From positions 1-60,437 of the forward strand of contig VRUL01000008.1 in the NCBI GenBank assembly GCA_019456145.1: a stretch of DNA of 60,437 bases. The letters run 5' to 3'. The stretch is from Planctomycetota bacterium (GTDB lineage Bacteria > Planctomycetota > Phycisphaerae > Sedimentisphaerales > Anaerobacaceae). Position 1 is the stretch's first letter. Every line of letters starts with the position of its first letter. The notes below the pieces were generated by a model, which saw nothing but the letters and a program-made list of their open reading frames with translations, searched no databases and was not told where the DNA came from. The translations under genes were made by a program, and so were the position numbers. Below, in pieces: positions 44,634 through 53,198 of this stretch.

Positions 44634-45509
44634 TTAATAACGCTTGTGCCTCATATGAAAGAACCTGACTAAATCCTGTATATAAGGTTTATCAGTACAT
44701 ATACTGATACAATCAACATTAATTGTTCGCAGCATATTCTTTAGCTCATCAAACCGCCGCGCCGTCGTATTACTGTACTGGTTTCTAAATTTCCTGCTGG
44801 ATGTATTAACCAGGATAATCTCTCCGGTTTCGGCATCAGCAAACTCAATCAGTCCAATACCGGGCAAAGTGATTTCAGCTTTGTCACGAACCGGGACAGC
44901 GATGACATCATGGCGCTTATTAAGCAGGCTTAGAGGCCTTTTGAAATCCGCTTCAATAAAATCAGACACGAGAAATACAGTGGCTTTCTTGCGTACAATC
45001 TTGCCCAGGTAATCCAGGGCTTGGCCGATATTAGTTTTTCTTTTCGGCATCCTGAAATACAGCAGTTCTCGAACCAGCCGCAGCATATGACTGATTCCCT
45101 TCTTGGCCGGGATGTACAGTTCTATCTGGTCGGTAAAAATAAGTAATCCGACTTTGTCATTATTCTTTGCCGCTGCAAACGCCAACACGGCACAAAATTC
45201 GGCAGCCAATTCGTTCTTGGCCTTATTTACTGTGCCGAAGTCGCCGGATGCACTTAAATCAACAGCAAACATCACTGTCATCTCGCGCTCTTCAACAAAG
45301 CGCTTAACGTAAGGCTTTCCGGTACGAGCAGTAACGTTCCAGTCGATAGTACGGATGTCATCGCCGGGCGTGTATTCGCGAACCTCATCGAATTGCATGC
45401 CCCTGCCTTTGAAGACGCTCTCGTATTGGCCGGCAAAACTGGCATCCACCGCCCGGGACGTATAGATTTGAATCTGTCTGATTTTTTTTATCAATTCCTG
45501 AGGTATCAT
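44634..45509 (-). CDS. DUF58 protein of the bat operon
   Basis: From ATG 45509 it has 291 residues and begins MIPQELIKKIRQIQI, which is the conserved DUF58 N-terminus; ORF extension to 45557 is unused. The core shows GRGMQFDEVREYTPGDDIRTIDWNVTAR-type DUF58 sequence around residue 36-65 and a degenerate VWA-like MIDAS (DLSAS). No membrane span is visible, so it is cytoplasmic. DUF58 proteins are nearly always paired with MoxR ATPases as here, and follow it by 34 bases. MoxR is thought to remodel or load metal onto VWA partners. Confidence 0.93.
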   Translation of the reverse strand: MIPQELIKKIRQIQIYTSRAVDASFAGQYESVFKGRGMQFDEVREYTPGDDIRTIDWNVTARTGKPYVKRFVEEREMTVMFAVDLSASGDFGTVNKAKNELAAEFCAVLAFAAAKNNDKVGLLIFTDQIELYIPAKKGISHMLRLVRELLYFRMPKRKTNIGQALDYLGKIVRKKATVFLVSDFIEADFKRPLSLLNKRHDVIAVPVRDKAEITLPGIGLIEFADAETGEIILVNTSSRKFRNQYSNTTARRFDELKNMLRTINVDCISICTDKPYIQDLVRFFHMRHKRY

Positions 45510-45543
45510 CGTTTTTTTTGAAAATAAACTATAATGGTTTCGT

Positions 45544-46533
45544 TTACGGAACTTCAATGTTATCGAAAATTGTCTTTATGATATCTTCGCTGGTCTTATC
45601 TTCAGCTTCAGCTTCATAGCTGACAATCACTCTGTGCCTCAGAACATCAGGACCGATACTCTTAATATCCTGCGGGGTGACATAACCTCTTTGTTGAATA
45701 AACGCATGCGCTCTTGCGGCAATCGCGAGGTAAATTGTCGCACGCGGCGAGGCACCATAACTTATAAAATTCCCCATTTTGATGCCGTATTTGTCCGGCT
45801 CTCTGGTAGCAAAAACTATATCGACGATGTAATCTTTAATCTTTTCGTCAATGTATATTTCATCTACTACAGAACGGACCTCGTGAATCTGTTTTGGACT
45901 GATGACGGCCTTAATATCAAACTCGGTTTTTGTTGCAGCCATTCTGTCAAGAATTTTTCGTTCTTCGACCTTACTGGGATAGTCAATCTTAAGTTTCAAC
46001 ATAAACCGGTCAAGCTGCGCTTCCGGCAGCGGGTAAGTTCCCTCCTGTTCGATTGGATTCTGAGTTGCAAGTACAAGGAAAGGGCTGGGGACATCAAAAG
46101 TTTCTTCACCAATTGTCACCTGTCTTTCCTGCATAGCCTGCAATAGTGCACTTTGGACCTTGGCCGGCGCTCTGTTGATTTCATCAGCTAATATTATATT
46201 GGCAAAAATCGGTCCCTTGCGGGTATAAAACTTACCGTCTGACTGGCGATATATCTGGGTGCCAATCAGGTCAGCCGGCAGCAGATCAGGGGTAAACTGT
46301 ATTCGCCGAAAATCCGCATCAATCGCTCGTGACAGAATCGTCACAGCCATGGTTTTAGCCAAGCCCGGCACACCTTCGAGCAATATATGTCCGTTCGCCA
46401 AAAGCCCGATGAGCATACGTTCAAGCATATATCGCTGTCCCACAATAACCTTGTCCATCTCTCCGAAAAGTGCCCGTACAAACCCGCTTTTTCCCCGGAC
46501 TAAATTTTCTATTTGTTTCACATCTGCAGCCAT
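45544..46533 (-). CDS. moxR: MoxR-family AAA ATPase
   Basis: From ATG 46533, with AAGGAG upstream, it has 329 residues; a TTG-started extension would include that ribosome binding site. It has Walker A GVPGLAKT at 54-61, Walker B ILADEINRAPAKVQ near 114, sensor ATQNPIEQEGTYPL and a C-terminal lid with RGYVTPQDI. MoxR ATPases act as metal-insertion or protein-remodelling chaperones with VWA proteins. It heads the nine-gene operon moxR-DUF58-TPR/SurA-BatD-like-batA-batB-batC-batD-batE. Confidence 0.95.
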   Translation of the reverse strand: MAADVKQIENLVRGKSGFVRALFGEMDKVIVGQRYMLERMLIGLLANGHILLEGVPGLAKTMAVTILSRAIDADFRRIQFTPDLLPADLIGTQIYRQSDGKFYTRKGPIFANIILADEINRAPAKVQSALLQAMQERQVTIGEETFDVPSPFLVLATQNPIEQEGTYPLPEAQLDRFMLKLKIDYPSKVEERKILDRMAATKTEFDIKAVISPKQIHEVRSVVDEIYIDEKIKDYIVDIVFATREPDKYGIKMGNFISYGASPRATIYLAIAARAHAFIQQRGYVTPQDIKSIGPDVLRHRVIVSYEAEAEDKTSEDIIKTIFDNIEVP

Positions 46534-46551
46534 AGAGAATTTCTCCTTCAA

Positions 46552-46884
46552 ATCTGACCTATTGCAAAATAAATTTCTTAATTCAAGCCCAATCAGAGAT
46601 ACAGGCCATTAAAAAATAATTGCTATTTTTTACGCTTCACGTCTGTAAATAGTTCATATTATGCAAAAAAATCAGCAAAAATCAATACTTGAATTATCCT
46701 TGCCTAATTTTAAACATCGGCACATTTCCTATTGGAATCATCCAGGCAATACCTATTGTCAACAGATTTAAGCCGGATGTGCCGGCAGTGCTTGAAAAAC
46801 TTTTGGGGGCCTGGCCTGGTAAGATTTTGCCGGCAGGTATGGCGTATTGGCTGTATTGTACTGCAAAAGCAAAATAGTAACAGT
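46552..46884. other. Region between bat operon and small membrane protein gene
   Basis: About 330 bases. The right half holds the bat operon promoter (46658-46685). The remainder reads open for 62 codons on the + strand from 46689 but without ribosome binding site or recognisable family, so I do not call it. No other feature is seen. Confidence 0.5.
46658..46685 (-). promoter_or_regulatory. Promoter of the bat operon
   Basis: On the minus strand TTGATT (46680-46685) and CATAAT (46658-46663) with a 16-base spacer. Transcription would start near 46651, about 118 bases before the moxR ATG. Confidence 0.55.
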
Positions 46885-47424
46885 TTAGTCCGCGGGATCC
46901 TTCAACTGACGAATGTTATCGAGAGCTTCGACAAATTGCACTTCAGCCTTATCGAGATAAGCCTTTATCTCATCGATATAACCGTCGGCTGAAGCTGACC
47001 AGACACGATTTAAATACCGTTCACCGGATGCGAAATGGCTCATTACATTAGCATAGACCTGTAAGCCATAGGCATGTGCCAGGCCCTGGCGTGCTTCTAC
47101 GAAGATTGTCAGATCCTCGGAAAAAAGTTCATCGATACGGTGACGCATATCGTATGCGTTGATAGATTGCTTTTCTGCATTGAGATGGGTTATGTTTTCA
47201 ACAATGTGAATTAAGCTGGTTTTGATATCCTCCAGATTCATAACCAGTTTTTTTCCTGATCGGATGTTTTTCTGTTCGTAGAGGTGGACTAAAATAATCC
47301 CCACAATTCCCAAGATAAGTGCGCCGCTAAAATAGCCCCAATGTATCTTCGATTCATCAAGTACAGCAACCAATGCTCCTGCTAAAAAGCCAACGGTTAT
47401 TATTACATAGCCCAATTTTTTCAT
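46885..47424 (-). CDS. Small membrane protein with helical C-terminal domain
   Basis: The 179-residue protein has two membrane spans (about 4-21 and 29-47), then a soluble helical domain (about 60-175: EDIKTSLIHIVENITHLNAEK; AYLDKAEVQFVEALDNIRQL). I do not recognise a family. It starts 13 bases after the stop of the OPT-family transporter, so the pair is one transcript and it may be an accessory of that transporter. Confidence 0.75.
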   Translation of the reverse strand: MKKLGYVIITVGFLAGALVAVLDESKIHWGYFSGALILGIVGIILVHLYEQKNIRSGKKLVMNLEDIKTSLIHIVENITHLNAEKQSINAYDMRHRIDELFSEDLTIFVEARQGLAHAYGLQVYANVMSHFASGERYLNRVWSASADGYIDEIKAYLDKAEVQFVEALDNIRQLKDPAD

Positions 47425-47437
47425 AAGAATCCTTCTC

Positions 47438-49183
47438 TTACGTCCTCATTCCACCGACGAAAACATAATACATTGCAAACCCAACACCAACCAAAGCTTC
47501 TCCTACAATCAAACCGGCAGCAATAGGAATTCCCACTTCCTCACTGAAATTTTTTCCCTTTTTCCAATCTACCAAAAGCCGCAGCAACGTCCCAATGCTA
47601 TAAGTGAGCACAATATTAAATGGCAAATAAAAGCCAAGTCCGACCAGGATACCGAGTCCTCCAATCCCACTTGCACTTAATAAAGCTCCCAAACCAGCAC
47701 CGGCAATGTACTTTTGCACAGGAACCTCTCCACCCAGAATACCTTTAATCATACTTGCAAGTGCTTGACCCTGGGGAGCAGGAAGTCGCTCGCTGCCTAA
47801 TCCGTAAGCCTTGTGCAGAACAAAAATCATTGCCATAACCAATGCCGGCCCCAACCACGTACCAAGGAATTGGGCATATCCCTGCATTTTGGGAGAAGCA
47901 CCTACAAGATAACCGGTTTTCATATCTAACATCAAGTCGGTCGCCTGAGCCATCGCTACACATGCAGCCGCCCCGACCATTATGGACGCAATTATAGCTG
48001 CTTTATCGCCGAGACCACTGGCAATAACGACAAGGATGGTTACAGCAATAAGTGTCATTCCGCTCAGTGGAGACCAGTTCGTTCTACCGATACATTCTGA
48101 CAAGATAACGCCGGCCACCCATATCCAAAGTGTCCCAAAAATGGCCATCACCCCGCCTCTGATGATTCCCATCCCTTCCACACTCAATATCGCGATAATG
48201 AAAAGTAAAATCATCGCGCCGGCGATCCCGATATAAAGCAGGCGAATTGGCATTTCATCCGTTGAATGTGCTGTTTTTGATTTAGCTGCTTTTTGCATGT
48301 TGCCTACCGCACTTACAATCAGAGGCAAAGCTAACACAATACCGGTCAATGCTCCACCAACAAGCATGCCAATACCAACAGGTCTAAATAAAGTTATGCG
48401 AAGATATTTCGGCATACTTACTTCAAGTGCTCCCAGGGTCTCATAGGTAGGCAGGATATTGAGCAAGTTGAGTAATGGAGCCAGAATCCAGTAGCAGGCA
48501 AAACCTCCTATGATAAAGCAAAAGCCTCCTTTGCCCGCAATGAACGCGACACCAATTGTCATCAGGGAAATGTACCATACTCCGTTCATATAATCAGGCA
48601 TTCCAACCAGCTCTCCAAGGTTCCAGTTTTCAAATCCGCTTACCTGGCTTGTAAAGTGAACGATTCCACTTACCGCTATTCCGGAAAGCAGCAGAAAGGT
48701 TTTATGAACGCCGGCACCGGGAGATTTTAAGATGGTGGCTACTGCAACGCCACCGGGATAGGTCAATCTCTCATAGTCGATCATTTGTTTGCGAAGGGGA
48801 ATTATAAAAGCAATTCCTAAAACACCCCCGGCAATGCAGGAAAATACCATCAAAACAGCATTGAATTCTGTTTGTCCCAGAATAAATAAAGCCGGTACTG
48901 TAAACATCATGCCGGCTGAGGCACTATTAACCGCACTTGCTATCGTTTGGTTAATATTGTTTTCAACGATACTATTTCGACCTAAGACGCCTCGCAAAAT
49001 ACCAAAACCAAGGATTGCAGCAAGTTCTGAGCCTTCAATGGAAAAACCAAGGATCAAACATGCATATCCAATACTGAGAGTAATAAGCGCACCTAATACG
49101 TATCCTACAATAACCGCAGTTGGAGTCAGCTCTGGATAAGGCCCTGTGCGGACAATTCTTTTGTTACTGTCTTTGTTTGTCAC
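47438..49183 (-). CDS. OPT-family transporter
   Basis: The 581-residue protein has about 14-16 hydrophobic spans and the family signatures of OPT/YSL-type carriers: GFGILRGVLGRNSIVENNINQT near 55-76, TYPGGVAVATILKSPG near 146-161, and the DLMLDMKTGYLVGASPK segment near 416-432. OPT carriers import oligopeptides or metal-chelate complexes with protons. It is followed by a small membrane protein. A strong promoter lies upstream at 49339-49367 with a dyad over its -35 box. Confidence 0.9.
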   Translation of the reverse strand: MTNKDSNKRIVRTGPYPELTPTAVIVGYVLGALITLSIGYACLILGFSIEGSELAAILGFGILRGVLGRNSIVENNINQTIASAVNSASAGMMFTVPALFILGQTEFNAVLMVFSCIAGGVLGIAFIIPLRKQMIDYERLTYPGGVAVATILKSPGAGVHKTFLLLSGIAVSGIVHFTSQVSGFENWNLGELVGMPDYMNGVWYISLMTIGVAFIAGKGGFCFIIGGFACYWILAPLLNLLNILPTYETLGALEVSMPKYLRITLFRPVGIGMLVGGALTGIVLALPLIVSAVGNMQKAAKSKTAHSTDEMPIRLLYIGIAGAMILLFIIAILSVEGMGIIRGGVMAIFGTLWIWVAGVILSECIGRTNWSPLSGMTLIAVTILVVIASGLGDKAAIIASIMVGAAACVAMAQATDLMLDMKTGYLVGASPKMQGYAQFLGTWLGPALVMAMIFVLHKAYGLGSERLPAPQGQALASMIKGILGGEVPVQKYIAGAGLGALLSASGIGGLGILVGLGFYLPFNIVLTYSIGTLLRLLVDWKKGKNFSEEVGIPIAAGLIVGEALVGVGFAMYYVFVGGMRT

Positions 49184-49589
49184 TTAACTGTCTCATTCCC
49201 AAATACTTTGAATTACGAGCGTCCTCATCAGATTTCATAGAAATGCGGCTATCAAACTCTTAACAAGTCAGCAATTTGGATGCAGAACTTGCGAGCTTAC
49301 CTTTATAACATCTTCTGCTGTATCTGTGAGTTGATGCAATATTAACATTGTACTTGGCCACTGTCAAACCGGCCAAGGAGGCACTGCCCTTCAGCAGACT
49401 ATTAACGTACAGCTTGAGGCAGGAGCCATCATGTTTTACATAAGGTGAGAATTGTATTTTAGACAGATAATATTTTCACACACGGACACCTATGAAGAGT
49501 TCAAAGTCAAATAATCACTACTCTTTGCCCTGGGATGTGAAATGGAATCTTCTGTATACCTACCCAGGCATCAAGGCAAATTCACCTGC
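49184..49589. other. Intergenic region upstream of OPT transporter gene
   Basis: About 400 bases carrying the transporter promoter and dyad (listed separately); the leader between promoter and ATG is about 150 bases. The right side precedes the end of the lactonase gene on the same strand. I see no gene in it; a + strand reading frame beginning near 49492 runs into the lactonase and is its shadow. Confidence 0.5.
49339..49377 (-). promoter_or_regulatory. OPT promoter with dyad operator over the -35 box
   Basis: On the minus strand TTGACA (49362-49367) and TAATAT (49339-49344) are 17 bases apart. A perfect 7-bp dyad, CTTGGCC (49353-49359) and GGCCAAG (49371-49377), is centred on the -35 box. 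This is the expected layout for a repressor operator. Confidence 0.6.
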
Positions 49590-50735
49590 TTATTCAGAAA
49601 CGTTGCGACTTGGCCCTGAATACCGGATACAGACCGGCCTTGCGATGGAGATCTTATGCCCCGTCGGCTCAAGCGCACCGTTTTCCTGGTCGATCCGGAA
49701 GACAACGACACTGTCCTTACCCTGGTTGGCGACGAGGCAGAACTTTCCTGTCGGGTCGATGTTGAAGTTCCGGGGCGTTTTGATATCGGCGGTCTCATGC
49801 TCGATGAAAGTCAGTGTCTCTTTTGCCAGGTCGACCTGGTAAACCACAATGCTGTCGTGTCCACGGTTCGAGCCGTAAAGAAACTTCCCGCTCGGGTGCA
49901 CACGTATCTCAGCGCACGCATTAGAACCGTCAAAACTTTTCGGAAGCGTCGTGATGGTCTGGATTTCCGTCAGATGCCCCGAAGAAGATTCGTAGGCAAA
50001 TGCCGTCACCGTGCAATCGAGCTCGTTGATCACGTAAGCGTACTTCCCATTTGGGTGGAAGGCAAAGTGCCGCGGTCCGGCCCCGGGCTTGACCTTTGCA
50101 AACGGAGGGCTATTGGCGACGATCGCCCCCTTTTCAATGTCCAGCCTGTAAATCATGATCTTGTCGATTCCAAGGTCGGCTACGAAGGCAAAGCGGTTGT
50201 CAGGGCTGACGTTGATCGAATGTGCATGGGGGCCTTTCTGGCGCTTGGGATTCACGCTGGAACCGGCGTGCTGGGCGAAGCCCGTCGGTTTTCCGAGTCT
50301 TCCGTTCGATTTGATCGGAATAACCGAGGCGTTCCCACCACCGTAATTGGCCACAAGCAGATTTCTTCCCACATGGTCGATGCTGACGTGACACGGACCT
50401 GCACCGCCCGATGGCCGCTGGTTGAGGAACCTGAGGTCTCCCGTATCTTTGTCGATCGCATACGCACTGACACTCCCGGGTCCGCCGGACTCACTAACGG
50501 CATACAGGAACTTCCCGTTGGGATGGATCTCTAAAAATGATGGATTTTTAGCCTCGGCCGCAAGAACCGGATCAGAGAGCTTTCCCGTCTCAAGATCGAG
50601 CATACTACGGTAAATCCCCTTACTGGAATTATCTCCCCTCGTATAAGTTCCGAAATAGACAGGGAGCGATTCGGCGGAGACCGTTGATAACACCGCAAGT
50701 GAAATAGTTACAGTAAAAAAGGCTCTCATTCTCAT
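49590..50735 (-). CDS. Exported lactonase (6-phosphogluconolactonase-like beta-propeller)
   Basis: The ATG at 50735 has AAGGTG upstream, giving 381 residues; a TTG at 50765 would add 10. A signal peptide (about 3-22) precedes a seven-bladed beta-propeller of the Pgl-type lactonase family: PVYFGTYTRGD, SFLEIHPNGKFLYAVSESGG, GPCHVSIDHVGRNLLVANYGGGN, HAHSINVSPDNRFAFVADLG, GPRHFAFHPNGKYAYVINE, SEIRVHPSGKFLYGSNRGHDS and FNIDPTGKFCLVANQGKDS. Cytoplasmic relatives hydrolyse 6-phosphogluconolactone; exported ones likely open sugar lactones outside. It fits the sugar-acid genes to its right. Confidence 0.9.
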   Translation of the reverse strand: MRMRAFFTVTISLAVLSTVSAESLPVYFGTYTRGDNSSKGIYRSMLDLETGKLSDPVLAAEAKNPSFLEIHPNGKFLYAVSESGGPGSVSAYAIDKDTGDLRFLNQRPSGGAGPCHVSIDHVGRNLLVANYGGGNASVIPIKSNGRLGKPTGFAQHAGSSVNPKRQKGPHAHSINVSPDNRFAFVADLGIDKIMIYRLDIEKGAIVANSPPFAKVKPGAGPRHFAFHPNGKYAYVINELDCTVTAFAYESSSGHLTEIQTITTLPKSFDGSNACAEIRVHPSGKFLYGSNRGHDSIVVYQVDLAKETLTFIEHETADIKTPRNFNIDPTGKFCLVANQGKDSVVVFRIDQENGALEPTGHKISIARPVCIRYSGPSRNVSE

Positions 50736-51125
50736 ACACAAACACCTTTCTGGACGAGTGTCCAATGTTGAATATCGATTCTTTCACCGCTGGCTATCTG
50801 ATGCCGAATGTTAAAGCGTGACCACCTCCAATAATCTACGTTATGAGAGTGAGCTTTTCAAGCCAAAAAATCCGTCAGAAAGTGCCATGCCAGGATTGCG
50901 GTAGTTCACAAACCGTATGATCGGCCTACACTACCCCCATAGGTTTCTGCTCCATACCGTGGTATTGTCCTGGCTTATCAGTTGTAAAGACAGATCGTCC
51001 AGCCACCGTTCTCCAAAGAAACCGGCTGCGACCAGTTTTTGCTCTTGAGTCATAATGCAGAAAGAATACCTTGCCCAATGGGGCTTAACCGTATATCCTT
51101 AATGAAAAATTCCCGGGAGTCGGCT

Positions 51126-52160
51126 ATGAAGCAGGCAAGCTACTTGCTGTGGGCAATTGAGAACACTAAGATAGTATGGTGGCACGATTCGGCAGAGCCG
51201 GGTGAACTTGAGCGTGCCATCCAGAGGGGAGCTATCGGCGCTACCACGAATCCTTTCCTTTCACATCTTGCACTGTTCAAAAACAAAGACGCCTGGGCCG
51301 ATGAAATAGACAATGTGCTGTCAGAAGACCTTGAGCCGGAAACAAAAGCCGAAAAGCTCATGAGCATAGCAATAACGCACTCTGCCGGTCAGCTCGAGCC
51401 GCAATATCAAAAAAGCTCAGGCCGGATGGGTTACATTTGTGCCCAGGTCAACCCCGCAAGGGCCGCAGACAGAGAGAGTATGCTTTCGATGGCAAGGCGT
51501 TATCACGCCTGGGCACCGAACATAGCTGTTAAACTGCCTGCTACTGTGGCGGGGCTGGATGTGCTCGAGGACTGTACGGCTGAAGGAATCACAGCCACAC
51601 TGACGATAAGCTATACCGTGCCGCAGGTAATTGCCATTGCCGAAAGACATCGGCGGGGGATACAGCGGGCCAAACAAAATGGGATTGAACCTGGAAAGTG
51701 CTTTGCCGTCATTATGATCGGGCGTCTGGATGATTATCTCAGGGATGTGGCGCACGACTGTCAAGCTGATATCAGCGAATCCGATATTCGTCAGGCCGGC
51801 CTGGCGGTTTCCAAACGGGCTTATTCTATCTACAAGCAGCGCGGCTATGAAGCAACGTTGATTGTGGCCGCCCTGAGGGGAACTTACCATATGACCGAAT
51901 TAGCGGGCGCCGAAATCATTATGTCTATTGCTCGGCCGTACCAGGAGATGTTATTGTCCGAAGAATTGCCTTGCGAGGAACGGATAGACAGCCCGATACC
52001 CAGTGATGTGATTGAGCGACTCTCGACGTTGCCGGAATTTGTTCGGGCTTATGAACCGGACGGAATGAAACCGGAGGATTTCATTGGGTATGGAGTGGTG
52101 CAAAAGACACTTGCCCAGTTTCACGAAGGGGGCTGGAAACTGTTGGAGAATTTTCTGTAG
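51126..52160 (+). CDS. tal: Transaldolase
   Basis: Transaldolase moves a three-carbon unit between sugar phosphates in the pentose phosphate pathway. From ATG 51126 (GGGAG ribosome binding site) it has 344 residues; a start at 51039 adds 29 residues without support. Motifs: GATTNPFL near 38-45, NIAVKLPAT at 132-140 with the Schiff-base Lys 136, and GLDVLEDCTAEGITATLTIS near 142. A tail of about 60 residues after the barrel is longer than in E. coli TalB-type enzymes. The TAG stop is part of a palindromic repeat that begins at 52157. Confidence 0.92.
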   Translation: MKQASYLLWAIENTKIVWWHDSAEPGELERAIQRGAIGATTNPFLSHLALFKNKDAWADEIDNVLSEDLEPETKAEKLMSIAITHSAGQLEPQYQKSSGRMGYICAQVNPARAADRESMLSMARRYHAWAPNIAVKLPATVAGLDVLEDCTAEGITATLTISYTVPQVIAIAERHRRGIQRAKQNGIEPGKCFAVIMIGRLDDYLRDVAHDCQADISESDIRQAGLAVSKRAYSIYKQRGYEATLIVAALRGTYHMTELAGAEIIMSIARPYQEMLLSEELPCEERIDSPIPSDVIERLSTLPEFVRAYEPDGMKPEDFIGYGVVQKTLAQFHEGGWKLLENFL

Positions 52161-52191
52161 GGGCAACCCTCTGTGGTTGCCCTGGGCAGGC
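52157..52191 (+). repeat. GTAGGGGCAA palindromic repeat, copy 1
   Basis: GTAGGGGCAACC, then CTCTGTGGTTGCCCTGGGCA and GGC. It contains the TAG stop of the transaldolase gene and an internal GGGCAACC/GGTTGCCC hairpin. Its inverted partner is at 53146-53198. Confidence 0.75.
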
Positions 52192-52223
52192 TTGTGAACA
52201 AGGATATAAGGAAAGGTTTGGAG

Positions 52224-53111
52224 ATGAAGAAGATCGGCTTTATTGGATTGGGAATAATGGGCAAACCTATGGCCATGAATCTGCTCAAGGCGGGTTACTC
52301 CCTCACTGTTTATGATATTGTGCCGGATAAGGTAAAGGAAGTAGTTGAAGCCGGGGCAGAGGCCGCATCATCTAACAAAGAGGTCGCCCAAAAGAGCGAA
52401 CTGGTTATCACCATGCTGCCCAACTCCCCGGACGTCAAGGAAGCGGTGCTCGGTAACAATGGTGTTCTGGAGGGAGCTAAGGTGGGCACTATTCTCATCG
52501 ATATGAGTTCTATAGCGCCTCTGGCGAGCAAGGAGGTGGCGGAAAGGGCAAAGGAAAAAGGAGTTGTTATGCTCGATGCCCCGGTAAGCGGAGGTGAGCC
52601 CAAGGCTGTGGAAGGCACGCTGGCAATCATGGCGGGTGGACCGCAGGAGACATTTGACCAGGTCGAAGGCATTCTCGATATAATGGGGGCTTCGGTGACA
52701 CGGGTAGGTGAGATTGGCAGCGGCAACATGACAAAATTAGCCAATCAAATCATCGTTGCCCTGAACATTGCTGCGATGTCGGAGGCGATGGTTTTGGCCA
52801 CGAAGTCAGGCGTCGACCCGGAGAGGGTCTTTGAGGCAATTCGTGGAGGATTGGCAGGCAGCGCGGTCCTGGATGCCAAGATGCCGCTGGTCCTTAAAGG
52901 CAACTTCAAGCCCGGATTTCGTATCGAACTGCACATCAAGGACCTGGCCAATGCCCTGGATACGGCCCATGAGGTAGGAGTACCTGTTCCTCTCTCAAGC
53001 GCTGTAATGGAGGTCATGCAGGCGCTGAAGGTGGACGGCAAAGGTTCAGACGACCACGGCGGTATCATCCAGTTTTACGAGAAGCTGGCCCAGGTCCAGG
53101 TAAGGCAATAA
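52224..53111 (+). CDS. garR: 2-hydroxy-3-oxopropionate (tartronate semialdehyde) reductase-like protein
   Basis: The 295-residue protein starts MKKIGFIGLGIMGKPMAMNL, the Rossmann signature of the beta-hydroxyacid dehydrogenase family, followed by APVSGGEPKAVEGTLAIMAGG and GNMTKLANQ with the catalytic Lys 171. This set is closest to tartronate semialdehyde reductase GarR, though 3-hydroxyisobutyrate dehydrogenase and related reductases share it. ATG 52224 is chosen after TTTGGAG; a start at 52173 adds 17 residues from repeat DNA. It is flanked on both sides by inverted copies of the same palindromic repeat. Confidence 0.85.
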   Translation: MKKIGFIGLGIMGKPMAMNLLKAGYSLTVYDIVPDKVKEVVEAGAEAASSNKEVAQKSELVITMLPNSPDVKEAVLGNNGVLEGAKVGTILIDMSSIAPLASKEVAERAKEKGVVMLDAPVSGGEPKAVEGTLAIMAGGPQETFDQVEGILDIMGASVTRVGEIGSGNMTKLANQIIVALNIAAMSEAMVLATKSGVDPERVFEAIRGGLAGSAVLDAKMPLVLKGNFKPGFRIELHIKDLANALDTAHEVGVPVPLSSAVMEVMQALKVDGKGSDDHGGIIQFYEKLAQVQVRQ

Positions 53112-53145
53112 TTACTCGAGCTGATTGATTGAACAGAAATCATAG

Positions 53146-53198
53146 GTAGGGGCAGGCCCATGTGCCTGCCCAGGGCAACCACATTGGATTGCCCCTAC
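53146..53198 (-). repeat. GTAGGGGCAA palindromic repeat, copy 2 (inverted)
   Basis: On the minus strand: GTAGGGGCAATCC, then AATGTGGTTGCCCTGGGCA, then GGCACATGGGCCTGCCCCTA C. It matches copy 1 over about 35 bases and contains the TAG stop of the GntP gene (53195-53197). The full copy is a nested palindrome closed by GTAGGGGCA and TGCCCCTAC. Confidence 0.75.

Noticed and set aside
46689..46877. A 62-codon + strand frame between the bat operon and the OPT pair.
   Set aside because: It has no ribosome binding site or recognisable sequence, and its start overlaps the region of the bat promoter.
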